DNA from: Shimia sp040225985
Lineage (GTDB): Bacteria > Pseudomonadota > Alphaproteobacteria > Rhodobacterales > Rhodobacteraceae
DNA length: 64,000 bases
Assembly (NCBI RefSeq): GCF_040225985.1
Contig: NZ_JBBPEU010000008.1
Location: 130,406 to 194,405 of the forward strand
Direction of reading: 5' to 3'
Position numbers and translations under genes: made by a program. The first letter of the stretch is position 1, and every line of letters begins with the position of its first letter. Shown one piece after another: positions 1 to 9,308 of the stretch. Under the pieces are notes generated by a model, which worked only from the letters and a program-made list of their open reading frames with translations, had not been told where the DNA came from and did not search any database.

Positions 1-2
1 CA

Positions 3-1451
3 GATGGCCCTGCCGAGTGGTTGCATGCACCCAATCTCAAGAAACTGGCCGCGCGCTCGACGCGGTTCCGCAACGCCTATACCGCCAGCCCGCTATGCGC
101 GCCGGGGCGGGCCAGTTTCATGTCGGGACAATTGCCGAGCGCCACGCGCGTTTATGACAATGCGGCGGAATTTGCATCCAGCATCCCGACCTATGCGCAC
201 CATTTGCGCCGCGCGGGCTATCAGACCTGCCTGTCGGGCAAAATGCATTTTGTCGGTCCCGACCAGTTGCACGGGTTCGAAGAGCGTCTGACCACCGATA
301 TCTATCCGCCCGATTTCGGCTGGACGCCGGATTACCGCAAACCGGGTGAACGGATCGAATGGTGGTATCACAATATGGGGTCCGTCACGGGCGCGGGCGT
401 GGCCGAGATCACCAATCAGATGGAGTATGATGACGAGGTCGCCTATCACGCCACGCGCAAGGTATATGATCTGGCGCGCGGGCACGACACACGGCCCTGG
501 TGCCTGACCGTCAGCTTCACCCATCCGCATGACCCTTATGTGGCGCGCAAGAAATACTGGGATCTTTACGAGGACTGCGACCACCTTCTGCCCGAGGTGC
601 CCGCCATTCCCTATGAACAACAGGACACCCATTCCAAACGTATCTTTGATGCGAATGACTGGCGGTCCTTCAATATCACCGAGGAAGACATCCGCCGGTC
701 CCGCCGGGCCTATTTCGCAAATATTTCCTATTTGGACGACAAGATCGGAGAGGTGCTCGAGGCGCTGGACACCACCCGCCAAGAGGCCGTCATCCTGTTC
801 GTGAGCGATCACGGCGACATGCTGGGCGAACGTGGTTTGTGGTTCAAAATGTCCTTTTACGAAGGGTCTGCGCGCGTGCCGATGATGATTGCCGCGCCGC
901 AGATGACACCGGGTCTGGTCACCACACCAGTTAGCAATATCGACGTCTGCCCGACGCTTTGCGATCTGGCCGGGGTCAGCATGGACGAGGTCATGCCATG
1001 GACCACCGGAGAATCCCTCGTGCCGTTGGGGCAGGGTGGGGCGCGTACGTCACTCGTCGCCATGGAATACGCGGCCGAGGCGTCATATGCGCCGATGGTG
1101 TCGCTGCGATATGGCAAGTGGAAATACAATCGCTGCCTGCTGGACGAGGATCAGCTATTCGATCTTGATGCCGACCCGCACGAGTTGACCAATCTTGCAA
1201 ATATGCCAGAGCATCAAGGCACGGTGCAAACCTTGCGCGCCAAATCCGAGGCGCGGTGGGATCTTGAAAAATTCGACGCAGACGTCCGTGAAAGCCAGGC
1301 GCGGCGCTGGGTGGTTTACGAGGCGCTGCGGCAGGGCGGCTATTTCCCTTGGGACTATCAACCGCTGCAAAAAGCCTCGGAACGGTACATGCGCAACCAC
1401 ATGGACCTGAACGTGGTTGAGGAAAACCAGAGGTTTCCGCGCGGCGAGTAG
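3..1451 (+). CDS. betC: Choline-sulfatase, 5' end outside window
   Basis: Hydrolyses choline-O-sulfate to choline and sulfate, feeding glycine-betaine synthesis and sulfur supply; cytoplasmic in known cases. The frame is already open at position 3 and the N-terminus is missing, so the TTG at 21 is not a real start. The sulfatase motif SPLCAPGR (Cys codon 96-98) is the formylglycine site CxPxR. SDHGDMLGE (about 801-827) is the metal-binding segment. The C-terminal YMRNHMDLN (about 1387-1413) is typical of choline-sulfatases and separates them from other sulfatases. It ends one base before a convergent LysR gene, the usual companion of betC in related bacteria. No transporter for choline or choline sulfate is visible here; it may lie upstream. 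Confidence 0.93.
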   Translation, partial: DGPAEWLHAPNLKKLAARSTRFRNAYTASPLCAPGRASFMSGQLPSATRVYDNAAEFASSIPTYAHHLRRAGYQTCLSGKMHFVGPDQLHGFEERLTTDIYPPDFGWTPDYRKPGERIEWWYHNMGSVTGAGVAEITNQMEYDDEVAYHATRKVYDLARGHDTRPWCLTVSFTHPHDPYVARKKYWDLYEDCDHLLPEVPAIPYEQQDTHSKRIFDANDWRSFNITEEDIRRSRRAYFANISYLDDKIGEVLEALDTTRQEAVILFVSDHGDMLGERGLWFKMSFYEGSARVPMMIAAPQMTPGLVTTPVSNIDVCPTLCDLAGVSMDEVMPWTTGESLVPLGQGGARTSLVAMEYAAEASYAPMVSLRYGKWKYNRCLLDEDQLFDLDADPHELTNLANMPEHQGTVQTLRAKSEARWDLEKFDADVRESQARRWVVYEALRQGGYFPWDYQPLQKASERYMRNHMDLNVVEENQRFPRGE

Positions 1452-2333
1452 CTATCCGTCGTCAGAGAACACCGCCGTCACCCAGTCTTCGAACAGGGTT
1501 TTGGCGGTCGCGGTTTCGGGCTTGCCCGCGTGACCCAACAGGTAATGCGCCTGATTCAGCGGCACCGCTGGCCCCGCAATGCGCACGGGGTGTCCGTCTG
1601 CGGTGGCTTGTTGTGCAAAGCGTTCAAGAACCACAGCCACGCCGCCACCACCCGCCACGATCCCGAGAGCGGCAACGGTGGTATCCACCGCATAAGCCAT
1701 AGGGGTCATGCCGAGGGTCAGCCCCTGCACATCAAGATAACGGCCCCACATGTCTTCGTAGCCGAGGATCTGGATCATCGGCCCTTGGCATAGTGTTTCA
1801 AGATCGAAAGGCCCGGACAGGCGGGACGAAACAATCGGCACAAGCCGTTCCTGCGAAATTTGCTTCGCGGTGATGCCCGGCCAATCCCCCCGGCCAAGGC
1901 GAATTTCAACATCCACATCTTCGCTTTCGACCGAGTCGGCCCAGATGTTCGACACCAGGCGTATCGAAATACCTGGGTTCTCTGCGACAAAACCGGGCAA
2001 GTGTTGCACAAGAAACAGCGCCGCGGTGGAAATCGGCGCCCGCACGGTCAGAACCTGTGATCCCGTGGCCCCGAACAGGCTGTTGGTGGCGCTGGCAATC
2101 TCGCCAAGGGTGCGCCGCAGGGTCATGGCATAGGCCTGTCCCATCTCGGTCAGGGTCAGATTGCGCGCATTGCGGATGAACAGCTTGCAGCGCAGATCCG
2201 CCTCAAGCGCCCGGATATGCAGGCTGACCGCTGTTTGCGTGATCCCGAGTTCTTGGGCCGCGGCGGTAAAGTTCAGGTGGCGCGCCGCCGCATCGAACGA
2301 ACGCAACCAGACCGGATTGGGCAGTTTCTTCAC
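1452..2333 (-). CDS. LysR-type regulator beside choline-sulfatase
   Basis: LysR-family transcription factor of 293 residues, normal family length. The N-terminal winged helix-turn-helix spans about residues 5-65 (FTAAAQELGITQTAVSLHI is the recognition region); the rest is a periplasmic-binding-like effector domain. Its stop codon abuts the stop of the choline-sulfatase gene, and it is divergent from the dehydrogenase gene at 2445 across 111 bases. LysR genes in this position next to betC are known as choline-sulfate utilisation regulators; that role is likely but inferred. It may instead, or also, control the divergent dehydrogenase. The effector cannot be read from the sequence. Confidence 0.85.
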   Translation of the reverse strand: MKKLPNPVWLRSFDAAARHLNFTAAAQELGITQTAVSLHIRALEADLRCKLFIRNARNLTLTEMGQAYAMTLRRTLGEIASATNSLFGATGSQVLTVRAPISTAALFLVQHLPGFVAENPGISIRLVSNIWADSVESEDVDVEIRLGRGDWPGITAKQISQERLVPIVSSRLSGPFDLETLCQGPMIQILGYEDMWGRYLDVQGLTLGMTPMAYAVDTTVAALGIVAGGGGVAVVLERFAQQATADGHPVRIAGPAVPLNQAHYLLGHAGKPETATAKTLFEDWVTAVFSDDG

Positions 2334-2444
2334 AATATCACCAAAAAAATTTAGGTATCATGGTCAATATTGCTCGTTTTACTTTCGAATGCCAGCGCGG
2401 CCTAATCCCTGATCAGGAAGTGCCAAAATCAGGAGAACACAGGC

Positions 2445-3392
2445 ATGAAAGTTGGGTTTATCGGTCTGGGCAATGTGGGGGGCAAACTCTCGGGGTCCTT
2501 GTTGCGAAACGGGGTCGATCTGACCGTGCATGATCTGAACGCGGATCTGGTTGCAGGTTTCGTGGCCAAGGGGGCCAAAGCGGCGGACGGCCCGGCCCAG
2601 TTGATGCGCGACTGCGACGCGGTGATCACCTGCCTGCCATCCCCCGCCGCATCGGATGCGGTGATGCAGGAGATGTTGCCAGAGGTGACCGACGGCAAGA
2701 TCTGGATGGAGATGTCAACCACGGACGAGGCCGAGGTTAAACGCCTTGGCGGCATGGTAATCGCGCGGGGTGGCGCGGCGGTGGACTGCCCGGTGTCGGG
2801 CGGGTGCCACCGGGCCGATACCGGCAATATCTCGATTTTTGCGGGCTGTGACCGCGCCACGTTCGAACGCATCCTGCCGTTCCTGACCACCATGGGGCGC
2901 CGCATTCTGCATACCGGAGAACTGGGCAGCGCCTCGGTTTTGAAGGTATTGACCAACTACCTTGCCACCGCGAACCTGATCACCTGCTGCGAGGCGCTGG
3001 TTGTGGCCAAAGCGGCAGGTATGAACCTGAACACCGCTTACGAGGCGATGAAAATCAGCTCGGGCACCTCTTTCGTGCACGAGACCGAGAGCCAGGTCAT
3101 CCTCAACGGGTCCCGAGACATTTCCTTTACCATGGACCTTGTCCTGAAGGATATCGGCCTGTTTCAGGAGGTTGCCGACCGTGCCGGCGTGCCGCTGGAA
3201 ATGAACCCGCTGATGATCGAGATTTTCAAGGACGGGATCGCAAAATACGGCCCGCGCGAGTTGTCTCCGAACATCATCAAGCGGCTTGAGGAAAAGACCG
3301 GGCTTGATATCACAGCCCCCGGTTTTCCGCCCGAAATGACCGACGACGAGCCGGAAGAGCCGGGCTATGAGGTCATTCCGCAGGGTCTGTAA
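2445..3392 (+). CDS. NAD(P)-dependent beta-hydroxyacid dehydrogenase
   Basis: Member of the 3-hydroxyisobutyrate / tartronate-semialdehyde reductase family, 315 residues. The N-terminal Rossmann motif GFIGLGNVG is at residues 4-12, the substrate segment DCPVSGG follows near residue 109, and the catalytic lysine sits in VLKVLTNYL near residue 171. The C-terminus carries an acidic tail of about 25 residues beyond the usual family end. The preceding AGGAGA, spaced seven bases from the ATG, supports the start. It is divergent from one LysR gene and its last 20 bases overlap a second, convergent LysR gene. The substrate cannot be assigned; short hydroxyacids or sulfonated analogues are possible. 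Confidence 0.85.
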   Translation: MKVGFIGLGNVGGKLSGSLLRNGVDLTVHDLNADLVAGFVAKGAKAADGPAQLMRDCDAVITCLPSPAASDAVMQEMLPEVTDGKIWMEMSTTDEAEVKRLGGMVIARGGAAVDCPVSGGCHRADTGNISIFAGCDRATFERILPFLTTMGRRILHTGELGSASVLKVLTNYLATANLITCCEALVVAKAAGMNLNTAYEAMKISSGTSFVHETESQVILNGSRDISFTMDLVLKDIGLFQEVADRAGVPLEMNPLMIEIFKDGIAKYGPRELSPNIIKRLEEKTGLDITAPGFPPEMTDDEPEEPGYEVIPQGL

Positions 3393-4275
3393 GACCCGAG
3401 TATACCTGCGCCAGAAGCCAGTCCTTAACCAGATCTACGCGCCCTGAGTGGCGCGGGCGACGCGGGTGCACAAGGTAATAACCCGTCCCCGTCACGCCCG
3501 TCACAGGGAAAGGTTCGCAAAGCCGCCCCTGCGCCAGATCAGTCGCGACAAGTGCGCGATCGGCCAGGGCAACTCCTTGGCCTGCGATGGCCGCATCAAT
3601 CGCCAGAGCGGTCTGGTTGAAACTGATGCGGCGGATCGTACTGGCCGTATCCTTTGAGAAAAGGGTGTTGAGGAAAACTGTCCATTGCCCGTGCCCGTCA
3701 AGTAGCACCGTGTGGTGCCGAAGGTCTTGCGGCGTTCGCAACGGCGTGTCCCCGTTGGGCAGATCGGGGTGGCACACGGCGATCAGGTCAGGTGGAAATA
3801 GGATTTCTGCAACCAGACCCGGACCGAAAGGCGGCTGGCCCTGTCGGATGGCGATATCCACCCCGTCGCTCTGAAAATTCGCGAGCCCGAAAGAGGCATC
3901 CAGCCGCACTCGGAGATTCGGATAGTCCCTCGAAAACGCCCCCAGACGCGCCACGAGCCATTTGGTTGCCACGGACGGGGTGGTTGAAATCGTGACCACC
4001 TGTTCCTGCGGTCGCAGTTCTGAGGTGGCGTCCGCGATCATGTCAAAGCTCTGTCCGACCGGCGTGTGGTAGCGCCGTCCTTCGTCCGTCAGTGTCAACC
4101 CGCGCGGCAATCGGTCAAACAGCTTGACCCCCAGCTGCGCCTCAAGTCCGCGCACCTGTTGGGCCACGGCCCCTTGGGTCACTCCAAGCTCTTCCGCGGC
4201 AAGGCGAAAGTTTAGGTGACGGCCTGCGCTCTCAAAGGCACGTAGGGCGTTCAGAGGGGGAAGTTTACGCATCAT
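3373..4275 (-). CDS. LysR-type regulator, GcvA-like
   Basis: LysR-family regulator of 300 residues. The N-terminal helix-turn-helix (RLAAEELGVTQGAVAQQV, about residues 24-41) and the segment LPPLNALRAFESAGRH resemble the GcvA/AmpR-like branch. A type-2 periplasmic-binding fold follows. Its 3' end overlaps the dehydrogenase gene by 20 bases on the other strand. It is divergent from the SDR gene at 4388, and the 112-base gap holds a good inverted repeat at 4292-4321, so autoregulation and control of the SDR gene are the simplest model. Effector unknown. Confidence 0.86.
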   Translation of the reverse strand: MMRKLPPLNALRAFESAGRHLNFRLAAEELGVTQGAVAQQVRGLEAQLGVKLFDRLPRGLTLTDEGRRYHTPVGQSFDMIADATSELRPQEQVVTISTTPSVATKWLVARLGAFSRDYPNLRVRLDASFGLANFQSDGVDIAIRQGQPPFGPGLVAEILFPPDLIAVCHPDLPNGDTPLRTPQDLRHHTVLLDGHGQWTVFLNTLFSKDTASTIRRISFNQTALAIDAAIAGQGVALADRALVATDLAQGRLCEPFPVTGVTGTGYYLVHPRRPRHSGRVDLVKDWLLAQVYSGLTDPAE

Positions 4276-4291
4276 CGGGTTTTCAAAGAGT

Positions 4292-4321
4292 GTAGAATTT
4301 CTACTGAATTAAGGCAGAAAT
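4292..4321. promoter_or_regulatory. Candidate LysR operator between divergent genes
   Basis: Two nested dyads lie between the LysR start (4275) and the SDR start (4388). The first is GTAGAA-T-TTCTAC at 4292-4304. The second is ATTTCT at 4297-4302 and AGAAAT at 4316-4321, separated by 13 bases. Position and spacing fit a LysR recognition and activation site, but no binding is shown. Confidence 0.4.
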
Positions 4322-4387
4322 GATGATTGGTCAAATCCCCAGACGGCCGCCAATTTAGGGTCAGGAAGAAGCAGAAAGGAAACAGCC

Positions 4388-5095
4388 ATGACCGAGACCA
4401 AGGTAGCCATCATCACCGCAGGCGGCAGCGGTATGGGCGCCGATTCCGCCCGTCGGTTGGCGGCAGACGGGGTTCAGGTCGCGATCCTGTCCTCTTCTGG
4501 AAAAGGCGCGGCGCTTGCCGAAGAACTGGGCGGGATCGGGATTACCGGCACAAACCAGTCAAACGCGGATCTTCAAAGACTTGTTGATGCCACGATGAAC
4601 AGATGGGGGCGTGTAGATATCCTCGTCAACTCGGCCGGACATGGTCCACGCGCCCCGGTGCTGGAATTGACCGACGAGGATTGGCACGTGGGTATGGATG
4701 TGTATTTCCTGAATGCGGTGCGCCCGACGCGGATCGTGGCCCCGATCATGGTTGCGCAGAAATCCGGTGTCATTATCAACATTTCGACCTTTGCCGCCTT
4801 TGAACCCGATCCCGTGTTCCCGACCTCGGGCGTGATGCGGGCCGGTCTTGCGGCCTATACCAAGCTGTTTTCGGACAAGTACGCTGCCGATAACGTGCGG
4901 ATGAACAATGTCCTGCCCGGATTTATCGACAGTTTGCCTGAAAACCCCGACTGGAAGGCGCGAATCCCGATGGAACGCTATGGGCGGTCCTATGACGAGA
5001 TCGCCGCGACGGTCGCGTTTCTGGCGTCGGATGGTGCCGGTTATATCACCGGCCAAAACATTCGCGTCGACGGGGGCATTACACGCTCGGTCTGA
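4388..5095 (+). CDS. SDR-family protein with replaced catalytic triad
   Basis: Short-chain dehydrogenase/reductase fold of 235 residues. The cofactor motif TAGGSGMG (residues 10-17), the NSAG motif and the late PGFIDS and DGGITRS segments are all present. An ungapped comparison with FabG from INIS to TK puts Thr, Ser and Arg where the catalytic Ser, Tyr and Lys normally lie (INIST, then PTSGVMRAGL). It therefore probably does not use the classical proton relay, although NAD(P) binding looks intact. AGAAAGGAAACAGCC upstream gives a good ribosome site. It is divergent from a LysR gene and may be a binding or sensing protein, or use different chemistry. Substrate unknown. Confidence 0.82.
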   Translation: MTETKVAIITAGGSGMGADSARRLAADGVQVAILSSSGKGAALAEELGGIGITGTNQSNADLQRLVDATMNRWGRVDILVNSAGHGPRAPVLELTDEDWHVGMDVYFLNAVRPTRIVAPIMVAQKSGVIINISTFAAFEPDPVFPTSGVMRAGLAAYTKLFSDKYAADNVRMNNVLPGFIDSLPENPDWKARIPMERYGRSYDEIAATVAFLASDGAGYITGQNIRVDGGITRSV

Positions 5096-5130
5096 CTGCA
5101 AACATGGCTACAGTTCAGACCGTGTCGGGG

Positions 5131-5694
5131 TCAGTCCGCAAACGCCACGGCAAGGTCTTCAGGAAGGTCAAATTCCGCAAGCACACGCGCGCGGGCCTCT
5201 GCCGACATTTTGCGTGCGGTTTTGCGCACGATATCGGCAACCTTTTCGGGCGTATGCTTGGCGGCAAAGGGGGCAAAGTACCATGTCAGGAAGGTGAAGC
5301 AGATCACATCCTCAAGCGCCTGTACCTGATCGTCCCGCTTGATCCCCTGTTTGCGCAACATGCGCCCCGCCTGTGCGATGGCGTCGGAGTCGTACCCGGC
5401 GGCCTGCATGATCTCGCCCAGTCGCGTGGCGTGGTGATCGGCCAGATCCTTGCGCCAAGTCAGGTACCCGATGCGGCCCTCGGGGTAATCCTTGCGGTTC
5501 AAAACCCAGCGTTCGATATGCTGCGCCCGCGCTGTCAGGCAAAGCACCTCGGACGCTTCTGGAAACAGGCGGTCGCATTGCGCGCTCATGCGCTGACCAT
5601 AAAGCAGCGCCTCGGGCTGGCCTTCGTCGATGCGGGGATCGGCACTGTTGGCCACGTCAATCGCCGCAATTGCGGCCTTCAATCGGTCGCCCAT
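5131..5694 (-). CDS. DUF4202 family protein
   Basis: Protein of 187 residues from the ATG at 5694 (MGDRLKAA); an in-frame GTG at 5727 is an alternative start. It matches the DUF4202 pattern I know: an early AIDVANSADP, then LLYGQRMSAQCDRLFP and ARAQHIERW, GRIGYLTWRKDLADHH, and a late FLTWYFAPFAAKH. Conserved His and Asp residues hint at a metal-dependent HD-like helical protein, but the function is not known. It follows tex on the same strand after about 135 bases and may be co-transcribed. It converges on the SDR gene with a 35-base gap. Confidence 0.8.
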   Translation of the reverse strand: MGDRLKAAIAAIDVANSADPRIDEGQPEALLYGQRMSAQCDRLFPEASEVLCLTARAQHIERWVLNRKDYPEGRIGYLTWRKDLADHHATRLGEIMQAAGYDSDAIAQAGRMLRKQGIKRDDQVQALEDVICFTFLTWYFAPFAAKHTPEKVADIVRKTARKMSAEARARVLAEFDLPEDLAVAFAD

Positions 5695-5828
5695 GGTCGG
5701 TCTCGCTTCCTGTTCGCAGTCGGTCACGGAACCACAGCCTCGGGCCTGCGCTCAAGGGTGGCAAGCCGCCACGCCCGAGTTTTCCCGTTTCTGCGACGAC
5801 TCGTCCGACCTGCAGGTCGGCGATTTGC

Positions 5829-8147
5829 CTAATTCTTGCGCTTCATCGCATCCAAAAGCGCCGCGCCCAATGCACCGTTGTCGCTCTTGCCTTGCGCGCG
5901 TGGGGACGGTTTGCTGCGTTTTGAGGGGGTGTTCTTGCCCGCATTGCGATGTTCGGGCTTGCTTCCGCCGCGCGCCGTGCCGCCGCCATCCTTGCGCATG
6001 CTGAGACCAATCCGCTTGCGCGGAATGTCCACCTCGGTCACGCGCACTTTGACCACATCGCCGGCCTTGACCACGTCATGCGGGTCGCTGACGAACCGGT
6101 CGGCAAGCTGGCTGATATGAACCAGCCCGTCCTGATGCACGCCGATATCCACAAAGGCGCCAAACGCCGCCACGTTGGTGACAGTGCCTTCCAGCATCAT
6201 GCCGGGTTTCAGATCGGACAGCGTCTCGACCCCATCGGTGAAGGTTGCGGTCTTGAAAGACGGGCGCGGGTCGCGACCGGGTTTTTCCAACTCGCTCAGA
6301 ATGTCCCGCACGGTTGGCAGGCCAAAGCGGTCATCGACGAAATCCTCGGCGCGCAGCCCTTTCAGCGCGCCTGCATCGCCCATGATCTGGCGCAGGTCGC
6401 GCCCGCAGCTTTGCACGATCCGCCGCGCCACGTCATAGGCCTCGGGGTGGACGGCCGAGGCATCCAGCGGCTCGTCTCCTTCGCGGATGCGCAGGAAACC
6501 CGCGCATTGTTCAAACGCCTTGGGCCCAAGCCCCGACACCTTGAGCAACGCCTTGCGTGATCCGAAGGCGCCGTGAATGTCGCGATGGGTCACAATGGAC
6601 TGCGCAAGCGACGGTCCCAACCCCGCCACATGCGCCAGAAGCGGCGCTGATGCGGTGTTCAGATCGACACCGACGGCGTTCACGGCGTCCTCGACCACCG
6701 CCTCAAGGGTCTGGGACAGCCGCCGTTGATCAACGTCGTGCTGGTATTGGCCGACACCGATGGACTTGGGTTCGATCTTGACCAGTTCGGCCAACGGGTC
6801 TTGCAGACGGCGCGCAATCGACACCGCGCCCCGCAGCGACACGTCAAGATCGGGGAATTCGGACGCCGCCAGTTCCGACGCGGAATAGACCGACGCGCCG
6901 GCCTCGGACACCACCACCTTGGTAGGGCGTTTCATTCCGGCGGGCAGGAGTTTCAACAGGTCGCCAACCAGACGTTCGGTTTCGCGGCTGGCGGTGCCGT
7001 TGCCGATGGCGATCAGGTCGACCTCGTGTTTCTTCATCAATGCCATCAGAGTGGCCTCGGCCCCGCGGATGTCGTTCTTGGGCTGGAACGGATAGATCGT
7101 GGCCGTATCCACCAGTTTTCCCGTGCCATCCACCACAGCGACCTTGACCCCAGTCCGGATGCCCGGGTCCAGACCTATCGTGGCCCGCGCGCCTGCGGGG
7201 GCTGCCAGAAGCAGGTCTTTGAGATTTCGGGCAAACACCGTGATCGCCTCTTCATGGGCGCGGCGGCGTAGCTCTGTCATGAGATCAAGATACATCGACA
7301 GGCTGAGTTTCACGCGCCAGGTCCAGCCCGCAGCCTGACGCAGCCACGAATCGCCCGGGCCATCGCCACGGATGCCGATCTCGGCGCCGATCATCTCGAC
7401 CGCGCGGGTCACGCCGTCTTCGTCTGGCGCGATTTCGATCGATACGATCTCTTCTTTCGAGGCCCGCAGGATCGCCAGTGCGCGGTGCGACGGGATCGTT
7501 GCCCATTTCTCGCGGTGATCGAAATAGTCCGAGAACTTGGCCCCGACCTTTTCCTTGTCGGGCAGGACACGGGCCGCGATATAGGCCTCTTTCTGCATGA
7601 AGGCGCGCAGCTGGCCCAGCAACTGGGCGTTCTCGCTCAGCGTTTCGACAAGGATATCGCGAGCACCGGTCAGCGCGTCTTTTGCGGTTGGGACGGCCTC
7701 GGTCACATAAGGTTCGGCAAGGGTTTCTGGTGCGCTCTGGCGATTGTCCAGAATGGCCTGCAACAGTGGTTCAAGCCCGTTTTCCCGCGCGATCATTGCC
7801 TTGGTGCGGCGCTTGGGCTTGAAGGGCAGATAGATATCTTCGAGCGCCGATTTGGTTTCGGCCCCGGCAATGGCGCGGGCCAATTCATCGGTCATCTTGT
7901 CCTGATCGCGGATCGACTGGGCGATGGTCTCGCGGCGCGCTTCCAGTTCGCGCAGATAGGACAGGCGATCGGCCAGCGTGCGCAGTTGGGAATCGTCCAG
8001 ACCACCGGTGACCTCTTTGCGATAGCGCGCCACGAAAGGCACCGTTGCGCCCTCGTCCAGAAGGGTGACCGCCGCGGTAACCTGTGTCGGGGCGGCGGAA
8101 ATCTCGGTGGCAATCGTGCGGGCAATGCGGGCGGCGGTGTCGGTCAA
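5829..8147 (-). CDS. tex: Tex-family RNA-binding transcription accessory protein
   Basis: 772 residues, the usual Tex length. The order is an N-terminal helical domain, a YqgF/RuvC-like domain (ATIGLDPGIRTGVKVAVVDG), a helix-hairpin-helix region (LNTASAPLLAHVAGLG) and a C-terminal S1 RNA-binding domain (GTVTNVAAFGAFVDIGVHQDGLVHIS). The tail is basic and low-complexity. Known relatives bind structured RNA and affect transcription and stress tolerance. I chose the TTG at 8147 because AGAGGA lies seven bases upstream and the protein then begins MTDTAARIARTIATE; the frame is open to 8198 without a better site. A DUF4202 gene follows downstream. Confidence 0.93.
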   Translation of the reverse strand: MTDTAARIARTIATEISAAPTQVTAAVTLLDEGATVPFVARYRKEVTGGLDDSQLRTLADRLSYLRELEARRETIAQSIRDQDKMTDELARAIAGAETKSALEDIYLPFKPKRRTKAMIARENGLEPLLQAILDNRQSAPETLAEPYVTEAVPTAKDALTGARDILVETLSENAQLLGQLRAFMQKEAYIAARVLPDKEKVGAKFSDYFDHREKWATIPSHRALAILRASKEEIVSIEIAPDEDGVTRAVEMIGAEIGIRGDGPGDSWLRQAAGWTWRVKLSLSMYLDLMTELRRRAHEEAITVFARNLKDLLLAAPAGARATIGLDPGIRTGVKVAVVDGTGKLVDTATIYPFQPKNDIRGAEATLMALMKKHEVDLIAIGNGTASRETERLVGDLLKLLPAGMKRPTKVVVSEAGASVYSASELAASEFPDLDVSLRGAVSIARRLQDPLAELVKIEPKSIGVGQYQHDVDQRRLSQTLEAVVEDAVNAVGVDLNTASAPLLAHVAGLGPSLAQSIVTHRDIHGAFGSRKALLKVSGLGPKAFEQCAGFLRIREGDEPLDASAVHPEAYDVARRIVQSCGRDLRQIMGDAGALKGLRAEDFVDDRFGLPTVRDILSELEKPGRDPRPSFKTATFTDGVETLSDLKPGMMLEGTVTNVAAFGAFVDIGVHQDGLVHISQLADRFVSDPHDVVKAGDVVKVRVTEVDIPRKRIGLSMRKDGGGTARGGSKPEHRNAGKNTPSKRSKPSPRAQGKSDNGALGAALLDAMKRKN

Positions 8148-8411
8148 GGCGCGGTCCTCTGGTTGGCTCGGACGACCTTGATAGCGACCGCCGCGCAAGA
8201 GGTGAAGAGGCAGAATGCACTCCCCGTTTTACGGACCGGCCTGTCGGTAAGTGGCCGCGCGCAGAGTAGGGGCGCAAAGGCCCCTGACGCCAAGTCACGG
8301 TTGTTCGAATGGGGCAAAACGGGTTGGCTTTGAAGGCAAGAGGATGCATTTGAGGGGCTGACGGGCGGATAGTATCGCAGGCATCCCGCGCCGCCAAAAG
8401 GAACGGAACAC
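8148..8411. other. Intergenic region between tex and hydrolase
   Basis: A 264-base divergent spacer that must hold promoters for tex (minus) and the hydrolase gene (plus). I see no RNA gene, strong repeat or terminator in it. Confidence 0.4.
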
Positions 8412-9281
8412 ATGACCGCAGGGCCGATAAACAGACAACAGATCCGTTTTGCCGCGCCCGACGGCTATATGCTCGAAGGTGAGCTGTTCCTAAGTGCCGC
8501 GCCAAAGATCGCTATTCTCGTGTCTGCCGGAACAGGGTTTCCCCACCGGGTCTATGCCCGCTTCGCCGAATGGGCCGCCGCGCAGGGGGCCGTTGTCCTG
8601 ACATACGACTATCGCGGGATCGGCGGATCGCGGCAGGGACCGCTGAAAGGGTCCGAGATCGAGTATTGGGACTGGGGGCGGCTTGACATGACCGCCGCGC
8701 TGGACCGGCTGGAAGAGGCTGCGCCGGACCTGCCCCTGACGCATGTCGCGCACAGCGTGGGCGGGCATTACCTCGGGCTGATGCCCAACCATGACAAGAT
8801 TGCACGCCATGCCTTTGTTGCCGTGGGCAGCGGGTATTGGGGGGCGCATCCGATGCGGCGCTGGCCGCTGGAATGGTATTTCTGGTACGGGATGGGCGCG
8901 TTTTCTCTGGCGCGCTGGGGCTATATCCCGACCGCGCTGGGCTGGACAGGCGAACCCCTGCCGCCGCGCGTGTTCCAAAGCTGGCGGCGCTGGGCGTTTC
9001 GCAAGGACTATCTGCTTGGGGATCTCGACACGTTGCTTGCCCCGCAACACTATGAAGCGGTCACGGCACCAATCCGGTCCTGGTTGTTCACCGATGATGG
9101 CATTGCCACGCCAGGCGCGGCCAGCCTGTTTCCAAAGCTCTATCCGAATGCCCCCTATATGCAGGTTTTGCGCGCCCCGGACGAGGCAGGCGTGCCGCGC
9201 ATCGGCCATGAAGGCGCGTTCCGAAAAGGACGCGAGGCCCTCTGGCAGGAATGGTGGGCGTGGTTGTCCGAGGCTGCATGA
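8412..9281 (+). CDS. Alpha/beta-hydrolase family protein
   Basis: Alpha/beta hydrolase of 289 residues with no signal peptide, so probably cytoplasmic. The oxyanion-side segment LVSAGTGFPHRVYARFAEW is followed by LTYDYRGIGGS, and the nucleophile elbow is AHSVGGH (Ser in the GxSxG-like AHSVG, about residue 119). A late GHEGAF supplies a candidate catalytic His. The central cap is rich in Trp and Tyr, suggesting a hydrophobic substrate. AAAGGAACGG lies upstream of the ATG. The TetR gene follows convergently after 27 bases. Substrate unknown; an esterase or lipase-like role is possible. Confidence 0.8.
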   Translation: MTAGPINRQQIRFAAPDGYMLEGELFLSAAPKIAILVSAGTGFPHRVYARFAEWAAAQGAVVLTYDYRGIGGSRQGPLKGSEIEYWDWGRLDMTAALDRLEEAAPDLPLTHVAHSVGGHYLGLMPNHDKIARHAFVAVGSGYWGAHPMRRWPLEWYFWYGMGAFSLARWGYIPTALGWTGEPLPPRVFQSWRRWAFRKDYLLGDLDTLLAPQHYEAVTAPIRSWLFTDDGIATPGAASLFPKLYPNAPYMQVLRAPDEAGVPRIGHEGAFRKGREALWQEWWAWLSEAA

Positions 9282-9308
9282 CGTCCAACCGGGCAAAACG
9301 GTCGCACG

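Noticed and set aside
2408..2417. CCTGATCAGG palindrome in the first LysR/dehydrogenase gap
   Set aside because: A ten-base palindrome is expected by chance at about this rate in the scanned spacers, and it is not placed or spaced like a LysR site.
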